The notes: generated by a model from the sequence alone, not told the origin. Shown: positions 41,895-51,860, numbered from the stretch's first letter. The stretch: 64,000 bases of DNA from Leifsonia shinshuensis (GCF_014217625.1 NZ_CP043642.1:54179-118178); one strand, 5' to 3'. Program-made: numbers and translations.

Positions 41895-44207
41895 ATGCCC
41901 ACAAACGAAGCGCTCGTACCACCTCCTGCCGCGAACATCGAACTCGAAATCGGGGGAATGACCTGCGCATCGTGCGCGATGCGCATCGAGAAGAAGCTGA
42001 ACAAGCTCGACGGGATCAACGCGACGGTGAACTACGCTACCGAGAAGGCGCGGGTGAGCGCCCCGGCCGAATTCGATCCGCAGACGCTGATCGCCGAGGT
42101 GGAGAAGGCAGGATATAGCGCCACGCTTCCGGTCGTGGCTCCGCAAAGCGCAGCGCCCGAGGACGCCCCCGACGCGGAGCACATTGCGCTGCGACAGCGA
42201 CTGGTCGGGAGCATCGCACTTTCTGTTCCGGTGATCGCGCTGGCAATGGTCCCGGCGTTCCAGTTCACCTATTGGCAATGGTTGTCACTGACGCTCGCCG
42301 CCCCGGTGATCGTGTGGGCCGGTTGGCCGTTCCACAAGGCCGCGTTCATCAACCTCCGGCATGGAGCAGCGACGATGGACACCCTTGTCTCCGTCGGCAC
42401 GTCCGCTGCCCTGCTCTGGTCTCTATATGCCTTGTTCTTCGGCACGGCCGGAATGCCAGGGATGACCCACGGTTTTGAATTTTCGGTCGCCCCCAACAGC
42501 GGCGCCGGCAACATCTATCTCGAGGTCGCTGCCGGAGTGACGATGTTCGTCCTAGCCGGCCGATACTTCGAGAAACGTTCGAAGCGCCAGGCTGGTGCAG
42601 CATTGCGCGCCCTTCTGGCGCTCGGCGCCAAGGACGTGGCCGTGCTCCGTAACGGCATCGAGACGCGCATCCCCACCGATCAGCTCGCCGTCGCGGACGA
42701 GTTCGTGGTGCGCCCAGGGGAGAAGATCGCCACCGACGGTGTCGTCGTGGACGGCACGAGCGCGGTCGACGCGTCCATGCTGACCGGCGAATCCGTCCCA
42801 GTCGAGGTTGGTGTGGGCGACAGCGTGGTGGGAGCAACCGTGAACGCCGGCGGACGGCTGGTCGTCCGCGCGACGAGAGTCGGAACAGATACCCAGTTGG
42901 CACAGATGGCGAAGCTCGTCGAGGATGCACAATCGGGCAAGGCCGAAGTGCAGCGCCTGGCGGACAAAATCTCCGGCGTGTTCGTCCCCATCGTGATCGC
43001 AATCGCCGTCACCACACTCGTCGTCTGGCTGGCAAGCGGATTCCCGGTCGAAGCCGCCTTCACCGCCGCTGTCGCTGTCTTGATCATCGCCTGCCCGTGC
43101 GCGCTCGGGCTGGCCACACCGACCGCGCTGCTGGTCGGAACCGGCCGTGGGGCCCAGCTCGGCATCCTCATCAAGGGACCGGAAGTACTCGAATCCACCC
43201 GCAAGGTGGACACGATCGTGCTCGACAAGACGGGCACGGTCACCACCGGCAAGATGACCCTCCTGGCCATTCACACGGCCGAAGGGGTCGAGGAGGCCGA
43301 ACTACTGAGACTGGCAGGCGCCGTCGAAGACGCCTCTGAGCACACCATCGCGCAAGCCGTCGCCAAGGGAGCCACGCAACGCGTCGGATCCCTTCCCACG
43401 GTCGAATCGTTCGCCAACATTGAAGGAATGGGCGTGCAGGGCGTCGTCAACGGTCACCTCGTATTGGTCGGGCGTGATTCGCTGCTGACAGAATGGTCGG
43501 TTCCGGCCGATTCGACGCTTGTCACTGCCAAGGAAGCTGCCGAAGAGGCAGGGCAAACCGCGATCGTCGTCGCCTGGGACGGAACCGCGCGTGGCGTTCT
43601 CGTCGTAGCGGATGCGATCAAAAACACCAGCGCCGAGGCAATCAGACAATTCAAACGACTGGGCCTAACGCCCGTACTCCTCACCGGCGACAACGAGACT
43701 GTCGCCAACCAGGTTGCCGCACAGGTGGGGATCGAGCAGGTCATCGCCGAGGTACTGCCCAGGGAGAAAGTCGCTGTCGTGACCCGGCTGCAGGCCGAAG
43801 GGAAAGTCGTTGCGATGGTCGGTGACGGCGTCAACGACGCCGCCGCCCTGGCCCAGGCCGATCTCGGCTTGGCGATGGGTACCGGCACGGACGTCGCCAT
43901 CGAAGCCGCGGACCTCACCCTGGTGCGCGGCGACCTCCGCTCCGCCGCAGACGCAATCCGTCTCTCCCGGCGCACCCTCGGCACAATCAAAGTCAACCTC
44001 TTCTGGGCGTTCGCCTACAACGTGGCAGCCATCCCGTTGGCCGCTCTGGGCCTGCTGAATCCCATGCTCGCAGGCGCCGCGATGGCGTTCTCCAGCGTCT
44101 TCGTCGTAAGCAACAGCCTCCGCCTCCGCTCGTTCAAGTCGAACGCAAGCAACACAGAACGGCTCGTACAGCGCGCGACCGCCAAGCAGGCCCTTCAAAA
44201 AGCCTGA
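41895..44207 (+). CDS. copA: Copper-exporting P1B-type ATPase CopA
   Basis: 770 residues from ATG 41895 with CGGAGGA ahead. One N-terminal HMA domain (MTCASC, Cys24 and Cys27), eight membrane helices, the ion-binding motif CPC at residues 400-402 ([11 protein letters not shown]), phosphorylated Asp444 in DKTGTVTTG and the hinge [15 protein letters not shown] complete Cu(I) exporter. A Met/Phe-rich loop ([11 protein letters not shown]) between helices may collect copper. Its neighbours are copZ, the YHS protein, copB and csoR. Confidence 0.97.
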   Translation: MPTNEALVPPPAANIELEIGGMTCASCAMRIEKKLNKLDGINATVNYATEKARVSAPAEFDPQTLIAEVEKAGYSATLPVVAPQSAAPEDAPDAEHIALRQRLVGSIALSVPVIALAMVPAFQFTYWQWLSLTLAAPVIVWAGWPFHKAAFINLRHGAATMDTLVSVGTSAALLWSLYALFFGTAGMPGMTHGFEFSVAPNSGAGNIYLEVAAGVTMFVLAGRYFEKRSKRQAGAALRALLALGAKDVAVLRNGIETRIPTDQLAVADEFVVRPGEKIATDGVVVDGTSAVDASMLTGESVPVEVGVGDSVVGATVNAGGRLVVRATRVGTDTQLAQMAKLVEDAQSGKAEVQRLADKISGVFVPIVIAIAVTTLVVWLASGFPVEAAFTAAVAVLIIACPCALGLATPTALLVGTGRGAQLGILIKGPEVLESTRKVDTIVLDKTGTVTTGKMTLLAIHTAEGVEEAELLRLAGAVEDASEHTIAQAVAKGATQRVGSLPTVESFANIEGMGVQGVVNGHLVLVGRDSLLTEWSVPADSTLVTAKEAAEEAGQTAIVVAWDGTARGVLVVADAIKNTSAEAIRQFKRLGLTPVLLTGDNETVANQVAAQVGIEQVIAEVLPREKVAVVTRLQAEGKVVAMVGDGVNDAAALAQADLGLAMGTGTDVAIEAADLTLVRGDLRSAADAIRLSRRTLGTIKVNLFWAFAYNVAAIPLAALGLLNPMLAGAAMAFSSVFVVSNSLRLRSFKSNASNTERLVQRATAKQALQKA

Positions 44208-44246
44208 ACCCACCCACCAACCCAACCGTCGAAGGAAGAAACCGCC

Positions 44247-44501
44247 ATGACCGACAACCACCACCACACCCCCAGCGCACCCGATCACCACCACGGGGCG
44301 CCAACCGGGACCCGGAACCTCCTCGGACCGGCCGCCACCGACCTGGCAGAATGCCCGGTCATGAAGGGCAGCCTGGTCGTCAAGGCAGACGCAGAAGCGG
44401 CTGGCCTTTACCGCGACTACGAGGGCACCCGCTACTACCTCTGCTGCGCCGGATGCGGACCCAAGTTCGACGCCGACCCCGCCCGCTACGCCACCGCCTG
44501 A
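44247..44501 (+). CDS. YHS-domain metal-binding protein
   Basis: 84 residues. A His-rich leader (DNHHHTPSAPDHHH) is followed by a YHS-type domain: CPVMKGSLVVKADAEAAG, LYRDYEGTRYYLCCAGC and FDADPARY. The two cysteine sites (CPV and CCAGC) could bind copper or zinc, as in YHS domains of CopA-like pumps. It stands between two ATPase genes and could deliver metal to CopB. ATG 44247 with GAAGGAAG ahead. Confidence 0.8.
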   Translation: MTDNHHHTPSAPDHHHGAPTGTRNLLGPAATDLAECPVMKGSLVVKADAEAAGLYRDYEGTRYYLCCAGCGPKFDADPARYATA

Positions 44502-44584
44502 CGCAACCGCGACTGGCATTAGCCGTCGTCTCGACGCCAGAGCTGATCTCGACAGAAACCTGCAACCGTTACAGGGTAGGAACC

Positions 44585-46804
44585 ATGACCAATCACGCCG
44601 GGCGGGACAACCACTCCGTCCCCACCCAGACCGTGCAGACCGGTCCGGATGCGCACGCCCACCACGACACGGCCCGACCGGAAGAACCGAAGACGTCCAC
44701 CCACGCCGGCCACGACGTGGCGGGCCACGACGGTCACGATATGGATGGGCATAGTGGGCACGACATGACTGGGCACGCCGGTCACGGCGACCACGTCGGG
44801 CAATTCCGTCGCCTATTCTGGATCATGCTGGTCGTGGCCGTGCCCGTCGTCGTCTTCTCGCAAATGTTCGCGATGATCCTCGGCTACCACCTCCCCGACG
44901 CTGCATGGATCGGCTGGATCTCGCCGGTCCTGGGCACGGTCATGTACGTGTGGGGTGGGAGGCCATTCCTCACCGGTGCCGTCGCTGAACTTCGTTCCCG
45001 GAAACCCGGGATGATGCTGCTGATCGCTTTGGCCATCACGGTCGCGTTCTTCGCATCGTGGGGCGCGAGCCTCGGGATCCTCGACCACCAGCTCGACTTT
45101 TGGTGGGAACTCGCCCTGCTGATCGTGATCATGCTTCTCGGGCACTGGATCGAAATGCGATCTCTCGCCCAAACAACCTCCGCGCTCGACTCCCTGGCCG
45201 CGCTCCTACCGGACGAGGCCGAACGGGTCGACGGTGACCAGACCATACCGGTACCACCGTCCGAGTTGCAGGTCGGGGACGTTGTCGTGGTTCGACCCGG
45301 CGGCCGCGTCCCGGCCGACGGAAAAATCGTGGACGGTTCGGCGAGCATGGACGAGTCCATGATCACCGGTGAATCGCGCACCGTCCGACGCGGTACAGGT
45401 GACACCGTCATCGCCGGGACGGTCGCCACCGACTCCGGCCTGCGGGTAGAGATCACCGCCGTCGGCGATGACACCGCCCTGGCCGGCATTCAACGCCTGG
45501 TCACTGAAGCGCAAAACTCATCCTCCCGCGCCCAACGGATTGCCGACACCGCTGCTGGATGGCTCTTCTGGTTCGCTCTCGGCTCCGGCATCATCACAGC
45601 GATCGTCTGGACCCTGATCGGACTCCCAGACGACGCCGTCGTGCGCACCATCACCGTTCTGGTGATCGCCTGCCCGCACGCACTCGGCCTCGCGATCCCG
45701 CTCGTCGTGTCGATCGCGACCGAGAGAGCGGCTCGTGGCGGCGTGCTGATCAAGGACCGGCTGGCGCTGGAGAGCATGCGGACGGTGAACACCGTCCTGT
45801 TCGACAAGACTGGAACGCTCACCAAGGGCGAACCAACCGTGTCCGCGATCGAAGCGACCGACGATCACGGAGAGGACCGTGTGCTCGCCCTGGCTGCCGC
45901 CGCAGAGACCGACTCCGAACATCCACTTGCCCGAGCGATCGTGAACGCGGCAAAGGAGCGGCAGCTCACCGTACCGAGAGCCACCGGATTCGAATCGTCC
46001 CCGGCGATCGGTGTAGCTGTAACGGTTGACGGTTCTCGAGTCCAGGTCGGCGGTCCGCGCCTTCTGGCGCAGGAGAACGGCTACGAACTCGATGTCGCCT
46101 ACGACTGGCGCGAAGAGGGAGCGATCATCCTGCACGTACTGGTCGACGGGCAGGTCGTCGGCGCGCTCAAACTCGCCGACGAAGTGCGCGAAGAGTCCAG
46201 GCAAGCCGTCGAAGCGCTTCACGCCCAGAACGTGCACGTCGTCATGATCACCGGCGACGCTGACGCTGTCGCAAAATCCGTTGCCACCGAACTCGGAATC
46301 GACCGCTACTTCGCTGGTGTGCGCCCGGAAGACAAATCCGCCAAGGTGAAAGAACTCCAGGCCGAAGGACGCAAGGTGGCGATGGTGGGTGATGGTGTCA
46401 ACGACGCGCCCGCGCTGGCCCAGGCCGACGTCGGGATCGCGATCGGCGCCGGCACTGATGTCGCGATCGCGTCCGCCGGCGTCATTCTCGCCAGCGACGA
46501 TCCCCGTTCGGTGCTCTCGGTCATCCAGCTGTCCCGAGCCAGTTACCAGAAGATGAAGCAAAACTTGTGGTGGGCGGCCGGCTACAACTTGATCTCGGTC
46601 CCGCTCGCGGCGGGCGTTCTGGCTCCCATAGGATTCGTGTTGCCGATGTCGGTCGGTGCGATCTTGATGTCGCTGTCCACGATCGTCGTCGCACTGAACG
46701 CGCAGCTGTTGCGTCGCCTGGACTTGCGACCAGAAGTGAGCACCCGTGCCATGCTCGATCGAACCGATCAACCCGCTCAGCCAGAGCTGGCGCGTCAGTC
46801 GTAA
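44585..46804 (+). CDS. copB: CopB-type copper ATPase (P1B-3-like)
   Basis: 739 residues from ATG 44585. There is no HMA domain; instead it has a His-rich N-terminus (HAGHDVAGHDGHDMDGHSGH) of the CopB type. The metal site is CPH at residues 363-365 (ACPHALGLAIP), the phosphorylated Asp407 is in DKTGTLTKG, and the hinge is GDGVNDAPALAQAD. The CPH class exports Cu(II) or silver, complementing CopA. Complete. Confidence 0.95.
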   Translation: MTNHAGRDNHSVPTQTVQTGPDAHAHHDTARPEEPKTSTHAGHDVAGHDGHDMDGHSGHDMTGHAGHGDHVGQFRRLFWIMLVVAVPVVVFSQMFAMILGYHLPDAAWIGWISPVLGTVMYVWGGRPFLTGAVAELRSRKPGMMLLIALAITVAFFASWGASLGILDHQLDFWWELALLIVIMLLGHWIEMRSLAQTTSALDSLAALLPDEAERVDGDQTIPVPPSELQVGDVVVVRPGGRVPADGKIVDGSASMDESMITGESRTVRRGTGDTVIAGTVATDSGLRVEITAVGDDTALAGIQRLVTEAQNSSSRAQRIADTAAGWLFWFALGSGIITAIVWTLIGLPDDAVVRTITVLVIACPHALGLAIPLVVSIATERAARGGVLIKDRLALESMRTVNTVLFDKTGTLTKGEPTVSAIEATDDHGEDRVLALAAAAETDSEHPLARAIVNAAKERQLTVPRATGFESSPAIGVAVTVDGSRVQVGGPRLLAQENGYELDVAYDWREEGAIILHVLVDGQVVGALKLADEVREESRQAVEALHAQNVHVVMITGDADAVAKSVATELGIDRYFAGVRPEDKSAKVKELQAEGRKVAMVGDGVNDAPALAQADVGIAIGAGTDVAIASAGVILASDDPRSVLSVIQLSRASYQKMKQNLWWAAGYNLISVPLAAGVLAPIGFVLPMSVGAILMSLSTIVVALNAQLLRRLDLRPEVSTRAMLDRTDQPAQPELARQS

Positions 46805-46828
46805 AACGCACCCGAAGAAAGACAGACG

Positions 46829-47131
46829 ATGGACACCGCTACCGAATCAACGCATGGCTACATCACCGACAAGGACAAGTACCTCAACCGTCTGAAGCGG
46901 ATCGAGGGCCAGACCCGTGGGGTGTATCGGATGGTCGACGAGGAGCAATATTGCATCGACATCCTCACCCAGATTTCCGCGCTCACCTCGGCGCTGCAAT
47001 CGGTGGCTCTCGGACTCGTCGACGACCACCTCAAACACTGCGTCACAGACGCGGTCAAGCTAGGCGGCGCGGAAGCGGACGCCAAGATCAAAGAAGCATC
47101 GGACGCGATAGCGCGGTTAGTCCGGTCGTAA
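46829..47131 (+). CDS. csoR: Copper-sensing repressor CsoR
   Basis: 100 residues, all-helical, with the Cu(I) ligands Cys42 (YCIDIL), His67 and Cys71 (HLKHCV). It binds DNA in the apo form and lets go when Cu(I) binds. It ends the operon, so copper induces its own sensor. The six ATACC-N7-GGTAT sites in this window are the candidate targets. Ribosome site GAAAGAC ahead of ATG 46829. Confidence 0.95.
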   Translation: MDTATESTHGYITDKDKYLNRLKRIEGQTRGVYRMVDEEQYCIDILTQISALTSALQSVALGLVDDHLKHCVTDAVKLGGAEADAKIKEASDAIARLVRS

Positions 47132-47181
47132 GCACCCGCGAAGGCGGCCTAGACGAGGGCGGCCGGGAGAAGCTTCAATCC

Positions 47182-48672
47182 TCATCGACCGGGCAATGAT
47201 GGGGGAGCGCCGCTCGTGTAAGGCCGCTCCGTGGCTCCCAAGGTCGGGACTCGGCGTACGCGGACCATCAACCAGACCACGAGCACCGCTCCGATCGCGA
47301 CAAGTGACAGGGCAAAGAGGTACTGCGGCGGGGACCATTCACGAGTTTCCGTCGGTTGATATAGCGCCCGAGTTTGGGTGATGGTTCCAGTGAAGTTCTG
47401 GGAAATCGGAAGCCACACCTCGAGCGTCCCGACAGAGGATGAAACGTCCGCGTAGACGAACCACAGTCCTGGGTGTGGAAGTGAGATTCGACCGGTCGCC
47501 CGGCCGGACCTGCTCACCGACCCGGCCGCCAGCGGTACCGTAATGGTTTGGCCGGCCCGCCGGGCAACCAGCCAAGCCCGGCCCGGCATTGTCGCCGTGG
47601 TGCTGAAGTCGTCCACGGTAACGGTGAGTTCGCCGCTCCCGTCACCCTGAACCGAAAGTGCCGCCGTTCCGAAGGACGGCCCCTGCCCAGGATCATGAGC
47701 GCTAGCCGGCACCGGTGTGACCAGTGCAAAACTCAACCCGAGCAGGAGAACGATCGTCGCTGTAACAGCGCGATTCCTGACGCCGACCACAAAGACAGCT
47801 ACGAGAGCCGCGCCCACCACTGCCATCGTCCACGGCAGAATCGACCCTATCTGCACGCTGCTGAGCCCGATTGCAGAGAGGAGGGATTCAAGGGCGGCCA
47901 CGATGCTGGCGGCGACCAGCCATCGCAACCGTGGCAGGCTCTGAAGAAGATCAACGGCCGCCAGCCCGAGAAGCGCAAGCGGCAGATCCGGCGCCAACCA
48001 GCCCGCCCCGGTGAGCCCGGCGGTCAGCGCCGCGCGCAACAGGATGTACGCGACGATCGCCGTTGTGAGGGCGAATGGGAACCCGGTCATGCGAATGATC
48101 ACCCACCCAGCGCTCAGCAACGAGAGCAGGGCAACAGGCAGATAGAGCGTCTCGCTGAACTGGGGGACGTCCGTGTCGTACTCCATCACAAGGATCTGAG
48201 CTGCAGCCAGCACGACGGCGGATAGCCCGATCTGCAACTGGCGCCACGGTCGATCCGAAACGCTGACCAGCATCGCACCCAAGAGGACCGTCGTTGAAAT
48301 TACCGACAGCAGGTGCGGAGGCGACCACAAGACTGCGTCGCGACCAAAAGTGCTGTGCCAAAAGGCATCAGCGGGAGCGGCGATTGCTGTGGCAGCAGCG
48401 CTTGCCGCGGCGAGGATGAACCCCGGCGCGCGACCAAGGGCATTCAGGGAACGAGTATCGCGAAGTATCCGCATCGCCCAGAGACCCAAAATGACGCCAA
48501 CTGCGACGATCGATGCGTACAAGAGAAGGTGCGGAGGAATCAGGGCACTATCTCGCCCGAGGGTGGAATGCCACGAGTCGTCCCAATACGCCGACGCGAG
48601 CCCCATCCCGGTCGCGCCGACAATCATCCACCCGCTCGGGCGCCCAACACCGGTCGGCAAGGTGGGATCCAT
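47182..48672 (-). CDS. Large multi-pass membrane protein with paired WHSTxGRD motifs, under a CsoR box
   Basis: 496 residues from ATG 48672. At least nine or ten membrane helices. A repeated outside motif, DSWHSTLGRDSALIPPHLLL and AFWHSTFGRDAVLWSPPHLL, places His and Asp residues near two helices. The C-terminal part after VPASAHDPGQGPS is an outside beta domain of about 120 residues (VTVDDFSTTATMPGRAWL), followed by a last helix. This resembles a CopC/CopD-like or FixH-like arrangement, but the sequence is not recognised. Copper operator 6 lies 12 bp before the start. A His-rich copper transporter or oxidase partner is my best guess. Confidence 0.65.
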   Translation of the reverse strand: MDPTLPTGVGRPSGWMIVGATGMGLASAYWDDSWHSTLGRDSALIPPHLLLYASIVAVGVILGLWAMRILRDTRSLNALGRAPGFILAAASAAATAIAAPADAFWHSTFGRDAVLWSPPHLLSVISTTVLLGAMLVSVSDRPWRQLQIGLSAVVLAAAQILVMEYDTDVPQFSETLYLPVALLSLLSAGWVIIRMTGFPFALTTAIVAYILLRAALTAGLTGAGWLAPDLPLALLGLAAVDLLQSLPRLRWLVAASIVAALESLLSAIGLSSVQIGSILPWTMAVVGAALVAVFVVGVRNRAVTATIVLLLGLSFALVTPVPASAHDPGQGPSFGTAALSVQGDGSGELTVTVDDFSTTATMPGRAWLVARRAGQTITVPLAAGSVSRSGRATGRISLPHPGLWFVYADVSSSVGTLEVWLPISQNFTGTITQTRALYQPTETREWSPPQYLFALSLVAIGAVLVVWLMVRVRRVPTLGATERPYTSGAPPSLPGR

Positions 48673-48683
48673 AACTGGATGGT

Positions 48684-48700
48684 ATACCCACCCCGGGTAT
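48684..48700. promoter_or_regulatory. CsoR-type copper operator 6 (ATACC-N7-GGTAT)
   Basis: ATACCCACCCCGGGTAT, 12 bp upstream of the membrane-protein gene at 48672 (minus strand). The position suggests a promoter overlapping the box. Confidence 0.8.
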
Positions 48701-48790
48701 ACGGGGAGGTTACCTGGTGGTAGTTACAGCGGACCCTACTCGCGCTGGTGTCTGTTCCTCGGGTCGAAGGGAGCGTGCGACAGCGTCTAG

Positions 48791-49762
48791 CTAGTGTGCG
48801 GTCATTTCTGCTTGGTCCGAATAGTTGGGAGCGGGAGCAAGCCCGAAGAGCTCTTCGAATGTCCGCTTTCCGCTGTCGCGGAGCTGGGACGCCAACGCTG
48901 TGCCGACCCACCGAAAGTGCCATGGCTCGTACGCGAACCCCGTGACGGCCGATTTGTTGGGCGGGTATCGCAGGACCCATCCGTATCGGTAGGCGTTGGC
49001 AGCAAGCCACACTCCCGTGGGCGACCTTCCGAAACAATCGTCCTCGAGCCCGCAACCGCTTTGCGTGTCGAGAATGTCAACAGCCATCCCCGTCTGATGT
49101 TCGCTGTAACCGGGCCGTGCGCTCGTTGTGTCCGCGTTCGCAACTCCGCCATCGGACTTCGTGTAGGAGGCGTACACATCGGTCTGGTATTTGAAGGAGC
49201 GGTATCCGCTTTGGGCGACGAGAGTCGCTCCGGTTTCAGCTTTCGCGGCCGCGGCGAGCTGGACGAATGCTGCTGCAGCAGCCCGGCGGAGGGTTTGACC
49301 ATTTGGGTTGGGGATATCCGGGGGGAGGGTTGTCAGGTCACTGGGTTCGTAGGTGGCAGCGCCGGGGATGGGGCGGAGCTTGTTGACGATGAACCAGGGG
49401 CTGCTGGGTTCAGTCAGCGAGTACACCCCCAACTGCACCGGCGTGGGCACGATGCTGGGGACCGGTCGCGTCTCTGGGGGAGAGGTAGTGGTCGCAGGTT
49501 CGCTGCGGCCGTGGTCGATAGTGCCGGCCGGAGCGATGATGCCGTAGACAGCTCCAAGGCTCACCATCACTGCCGCGATGAGAATCGCGCCGATAACAAT
49601 TGACCACGCGAAGGTCAGGCGCTCCCGGTAAGGCCTTCGCGCCAGCGGCCGCAAGTGCGTATAGTCAGCCCACATCGAGCGCAGCAGAGCGAACGTTTCG
49701 CGACTAGCCCTTCCGGCTTGCGCGATTCGAGTTTCCAACCCTCGGGCATGTCGAGGCGTCAC
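48791..49762 (-). CDS. VanY-type D,D-carboxypeptidase, membrane anchored
   Basis: 323 residues from GTG 49762, overlapping the GatD stop (GTGA). A cytoplasmic tail of about 55 residues, one membrane helix (FAWSIVIGAILIAAVMVSLG), a Pro/Thr-rich spacer and an M15 (VanY) domain: QSGYRSFKYQTDVY, SEHQTGMAVDI (SxHxxGxAxD) and EPWHFRW. It trims the terminal D-Ala of cell-wall stem peptides. The operon MurT-GatD-VanY joins side-chain amidation and tail cleavage. Complete zinc ligand set. Family level is secure; the substrate is inferred from it. Confidence 0.85.
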   Translation of the reverse strand: MTPRHARGLETRIAQAGRASRETFALLRSMWADYTHLRPLARRPYRERLTFAWSIVIGAILIAAVMVSLGAVYGIIAPAGTIDHGRSEPATTTSPPETRPVPSIVPTPVQLGVYSLTEPSSPWFIVNKLRPIPGAATYEPSDLTTLPPDIPNPNGQTLRRAAAAAFVQLAAAAKAETGATLVAQSGYRSFKYQTDVYASYTKSDGGVANADTTSARPGYSEHQTGMAVDILDTQSGCGLEDDCFGRSPTGVWLAANAYRYGWVLRYPPNKSAVTGFAYEPWHFRWVGTALASQLRDSGKRTFEELFGLAPAPNYSDQAEMTAH

Positions 49763-50475
49763 CGACGCCGACTTCCGGAGACCCGCGCCAGCTGCTCGGC
49801 AGCGTGGCTGAGACCGGGCAGCTCGACATGACCGAAGCGACGCTCCAGCGCGACGCGGATCAGGTGATCGGCGAAGAGGGGATTGCGTGGAAGGAGAGGC
49901 CCGTGGAGGTAGGTGCCGAAGGTGGCCCACTTGCGCGCGCCTTCTGTGCGGTCTTTGCCGTTGTTCCCTTGGCCGGCCGCAACTGTGCCCAGGGGTTGCG
50001 CTTCTGGGCCAAGAGTGGTCGCTCCGGCGTGGTTTTCGTATCCGACGAGCGTTCCAAAATCCGACGTTTCGGCGGAGATGTTGCCGATGCTGCGCTGGGG
50101 TGCCGGCTGGGTCTCCATGTCTAGGATCCCGATCCCGGCTAGTCGGGTGCCGTCGGTTACTTGCAAGGAATGGCCGAACAACTGGTATAGCCCGCACACC
50201 ATCAGTATTGGGGTGCCGTCTTCGGCCATTGCCCGCAAGTCGTAACGGTGTCGAAGAAGGTCCGGTTGGATGGCGACCTGTCCGCGGTCTTGGCCGCCGC
50301 CGCCGACGATGAGATCGACGTTTCGGGGGAGCGTTTCGCCGGGATGGAGTTCGTGAACGACGGCTCGGTAGCCTCGCCACTCCAGGCGACGCCGGAGGAC
50401 AAGCACATTGCCGCGGTCGCCGTAGACGTTCATCTGCGAGGGGTAAAGCGACAGGATTGTGAGCGTGCGCTTCAT
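49759..50475 (-). CDS. gatD: GatD-type lipid II glutamine amidotransferase subunit
   Basis: 238 residues from ATG 50475, overlapping the MurT stop (ATGA). CobB/CobQ-type glutaminase with nucleophile Cys94 (ILMVCGLYQLFG) and His191 (FGTYLHGPLLPRNP). GatD frees ammonia from glutamine and passes it to MurT, which amidates the D-glutamate of lipid II. Cys94 is the same position as the nucleophile of studied GatD. Full length. Plasmid- or island-borne copies are unusual since the chromosome normally carries one. Confidence 0.9.
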   Translation of the reverse strand: MKRTLTILSLYPSQMNVYGDRGNVLVLRRRLEWRGYRAVVHELHPGETLPRNVDLIVGGGGQDRGQVAIQPDLLRHRYDLRAMAEDGTPILMVCGLYQLFGHSLQVTDGTRLAGIGILDMETQPAPQRSIGNISAETSDFGTLVGYENHAGATTLGPEAQPLGTVAAGQGNNGKDRTEGARKWATFGTYLHGPLLPRNPLFADHLIRVALERRFGHVELPGLSHAAEQLARVSGSRRR

Positions 50476-51740
50476 GCTGCTTCTCCAAGGAATCCGGGAC
50501 GGAGCGCACGTCTGACCGCGAGCATCGCCGTGTACGTGCAGTAGATGCGCTTGAGAGTCGGCGTTGGAGTCTTGACGAAGAGGTCCAATGCGCGTCGAAT
50601 ATCAGGTTCGCGGATGGCCACCGCTATGTCGTCGTAGTGAAGCCGCAACTCAAGATCGGGCGCGCGTGTTCCGGTCACGAGCTGCACTTTGTCGGATTTA
50701 AGCAGGGCGAAGTCGACATCCCAAATCCAGGAGACGTCTCTCCCGTCGGCGTCATGATCATTGAGCGCGATCATCGTCTGAGCGCCGTCGCCCGAGTACG
50801 ATTCCAACGCTGCCCGGAATGCGCCGGGATTCTTAACCAAGACCAGGTGGATCGTCTGTCCTTTGAACGTGATGAGTTCGCCGCGCCCAAACGCGGGCGC
50901 TGCATGGGCTAGCGCTTCGGAAGCGCGGTGTGGATCGAAATCGCTACCTAGAACCGCGCGACTGATCGACAGGGCAGCGACCGCGTTGAGGGAGTTGAAC
51001 GAACCTCCGAATGAGAGCGTGAATGGAAGCGAAGCGCCGTCAAATGATGCGACAGGAGTTGGCTCAATCCGCTCAAGCGTGGTCTGGTCGAAGATTGCGA
51101 TGTTTGCCCGTTGATCCGTCTCAAGCAGCTCGTCGTCCCCGGGAAATAGGGGTTGAAGTTCAGGGGATGCGCTGAAGGCTGATACAGCAGCGTCGACACC
51201 TTGCAGAAAGCGTTCACTGTGCAGCCGGGGATCCAGATCGTTGACGATGACATCGCGAGTAGTTGCCACAGCGACTTGATGCAGCAGGCTCGTCGTGTGG
51301 TCGATCTCGCCATATCGATCCATTTGATCTCGCATCACATTCAAAATGAGCGAGTGTCGTGGCGGCACCATGCTCACAAACGCGGCCGCGTGTCCCTCGT
51401 CGAGTTCAAGCACGGCAATGTCTGCATTGAGTCGGCCTGAGAACGAGATTTGCCCCAAAAGCGACGAGAGGATGCCGCGGCTGTAATTGCTGCCGCTCGG
51501 GTTCGAGAAGACTTTCAGGTCGTGCGCTCGAAGAACTTCAACGATGAGTTTTGTTGTCGTGGTCTTCCCGTTAGTTCCGGCGACCACCACCACGCCGCGG
51601 GGTAGGGAGCCAAGCACGTCCGGGAGGAGCGCAACATCGATTCGTTCGACGATCAGGCCGGGGAGCGCAGATCCGCGGCGGGCGAGTCGCAGCAAAGATC
51701 GAACAGTCTTTCCTAGACAAATGGGGAGGAAGTGTTTCAT
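50472..51740 (-). CDS. murT: MurT-type amidating ligase without the Cys4 ribbon
   Basis: 422 residues from ATG 51740; TTG 51755 is an alternative. ATP-binding P-loop GTNGKTTTTK, central Mur domain (VMRDQMDRYGEID) and the C-terminal ADGRDVSWIWDVDF, where the catalytic Asp lies. Most MurT proteins carry a four-cysteine zinc ribbon inserted in the centre, but here the corresponding stretch (FFPGDDELLETDQRAN region) has no cysteine, so the ribbon is absent. It partners GatD, directly downstream. Confidence 0.85.
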   Translation of the reverse strand: MKHFLPICLGKTVRSLLRLARRGSALPGLIVERIDVALLPDVLGSLPRGVVVVAGTNGKTTTTKLIVEVLRAHDLKVFSNPSGSNYSRGILSSLLGQISFSGRLNADIAVLELDEGHAAAFVSMVPPRHSLILNVMRDQMDRYGEIDHTTSLLHQVAVATTRDVIVNDLDPRLHSERFLQGVDAAVSAFSASPELQPLFPGDDELLETDQRANIAIFDQTTLERIEPTPVASFDGASLPFTLSFGGSFNSLNAVAALSISRAVLGSDFDPHRASEALAHAAPAFGRGELITFKGQTIHLVLVKNPGAFRAALESYSGDGAQTMIALNDHDADGRDVSWIWDVDFALLKSDKVQLVTGTRAPDLELRLHYDDIAVAIREPDIRRALDLFVKTPTPTLKRIYCTYTAMLAVRRALRPGFLGEAA

Positions 51741-51860
51741 GGTTGGGGCTTTCAATGAGTCGGCGAAGCGTGGCGCGCAGAGGATGGCGCGAGAACATGC
51801 CGCACCTGGCGGCTAGTAGGTACATCGGATCGGGACGCGACGGTCCCGGGAAGATGATTC

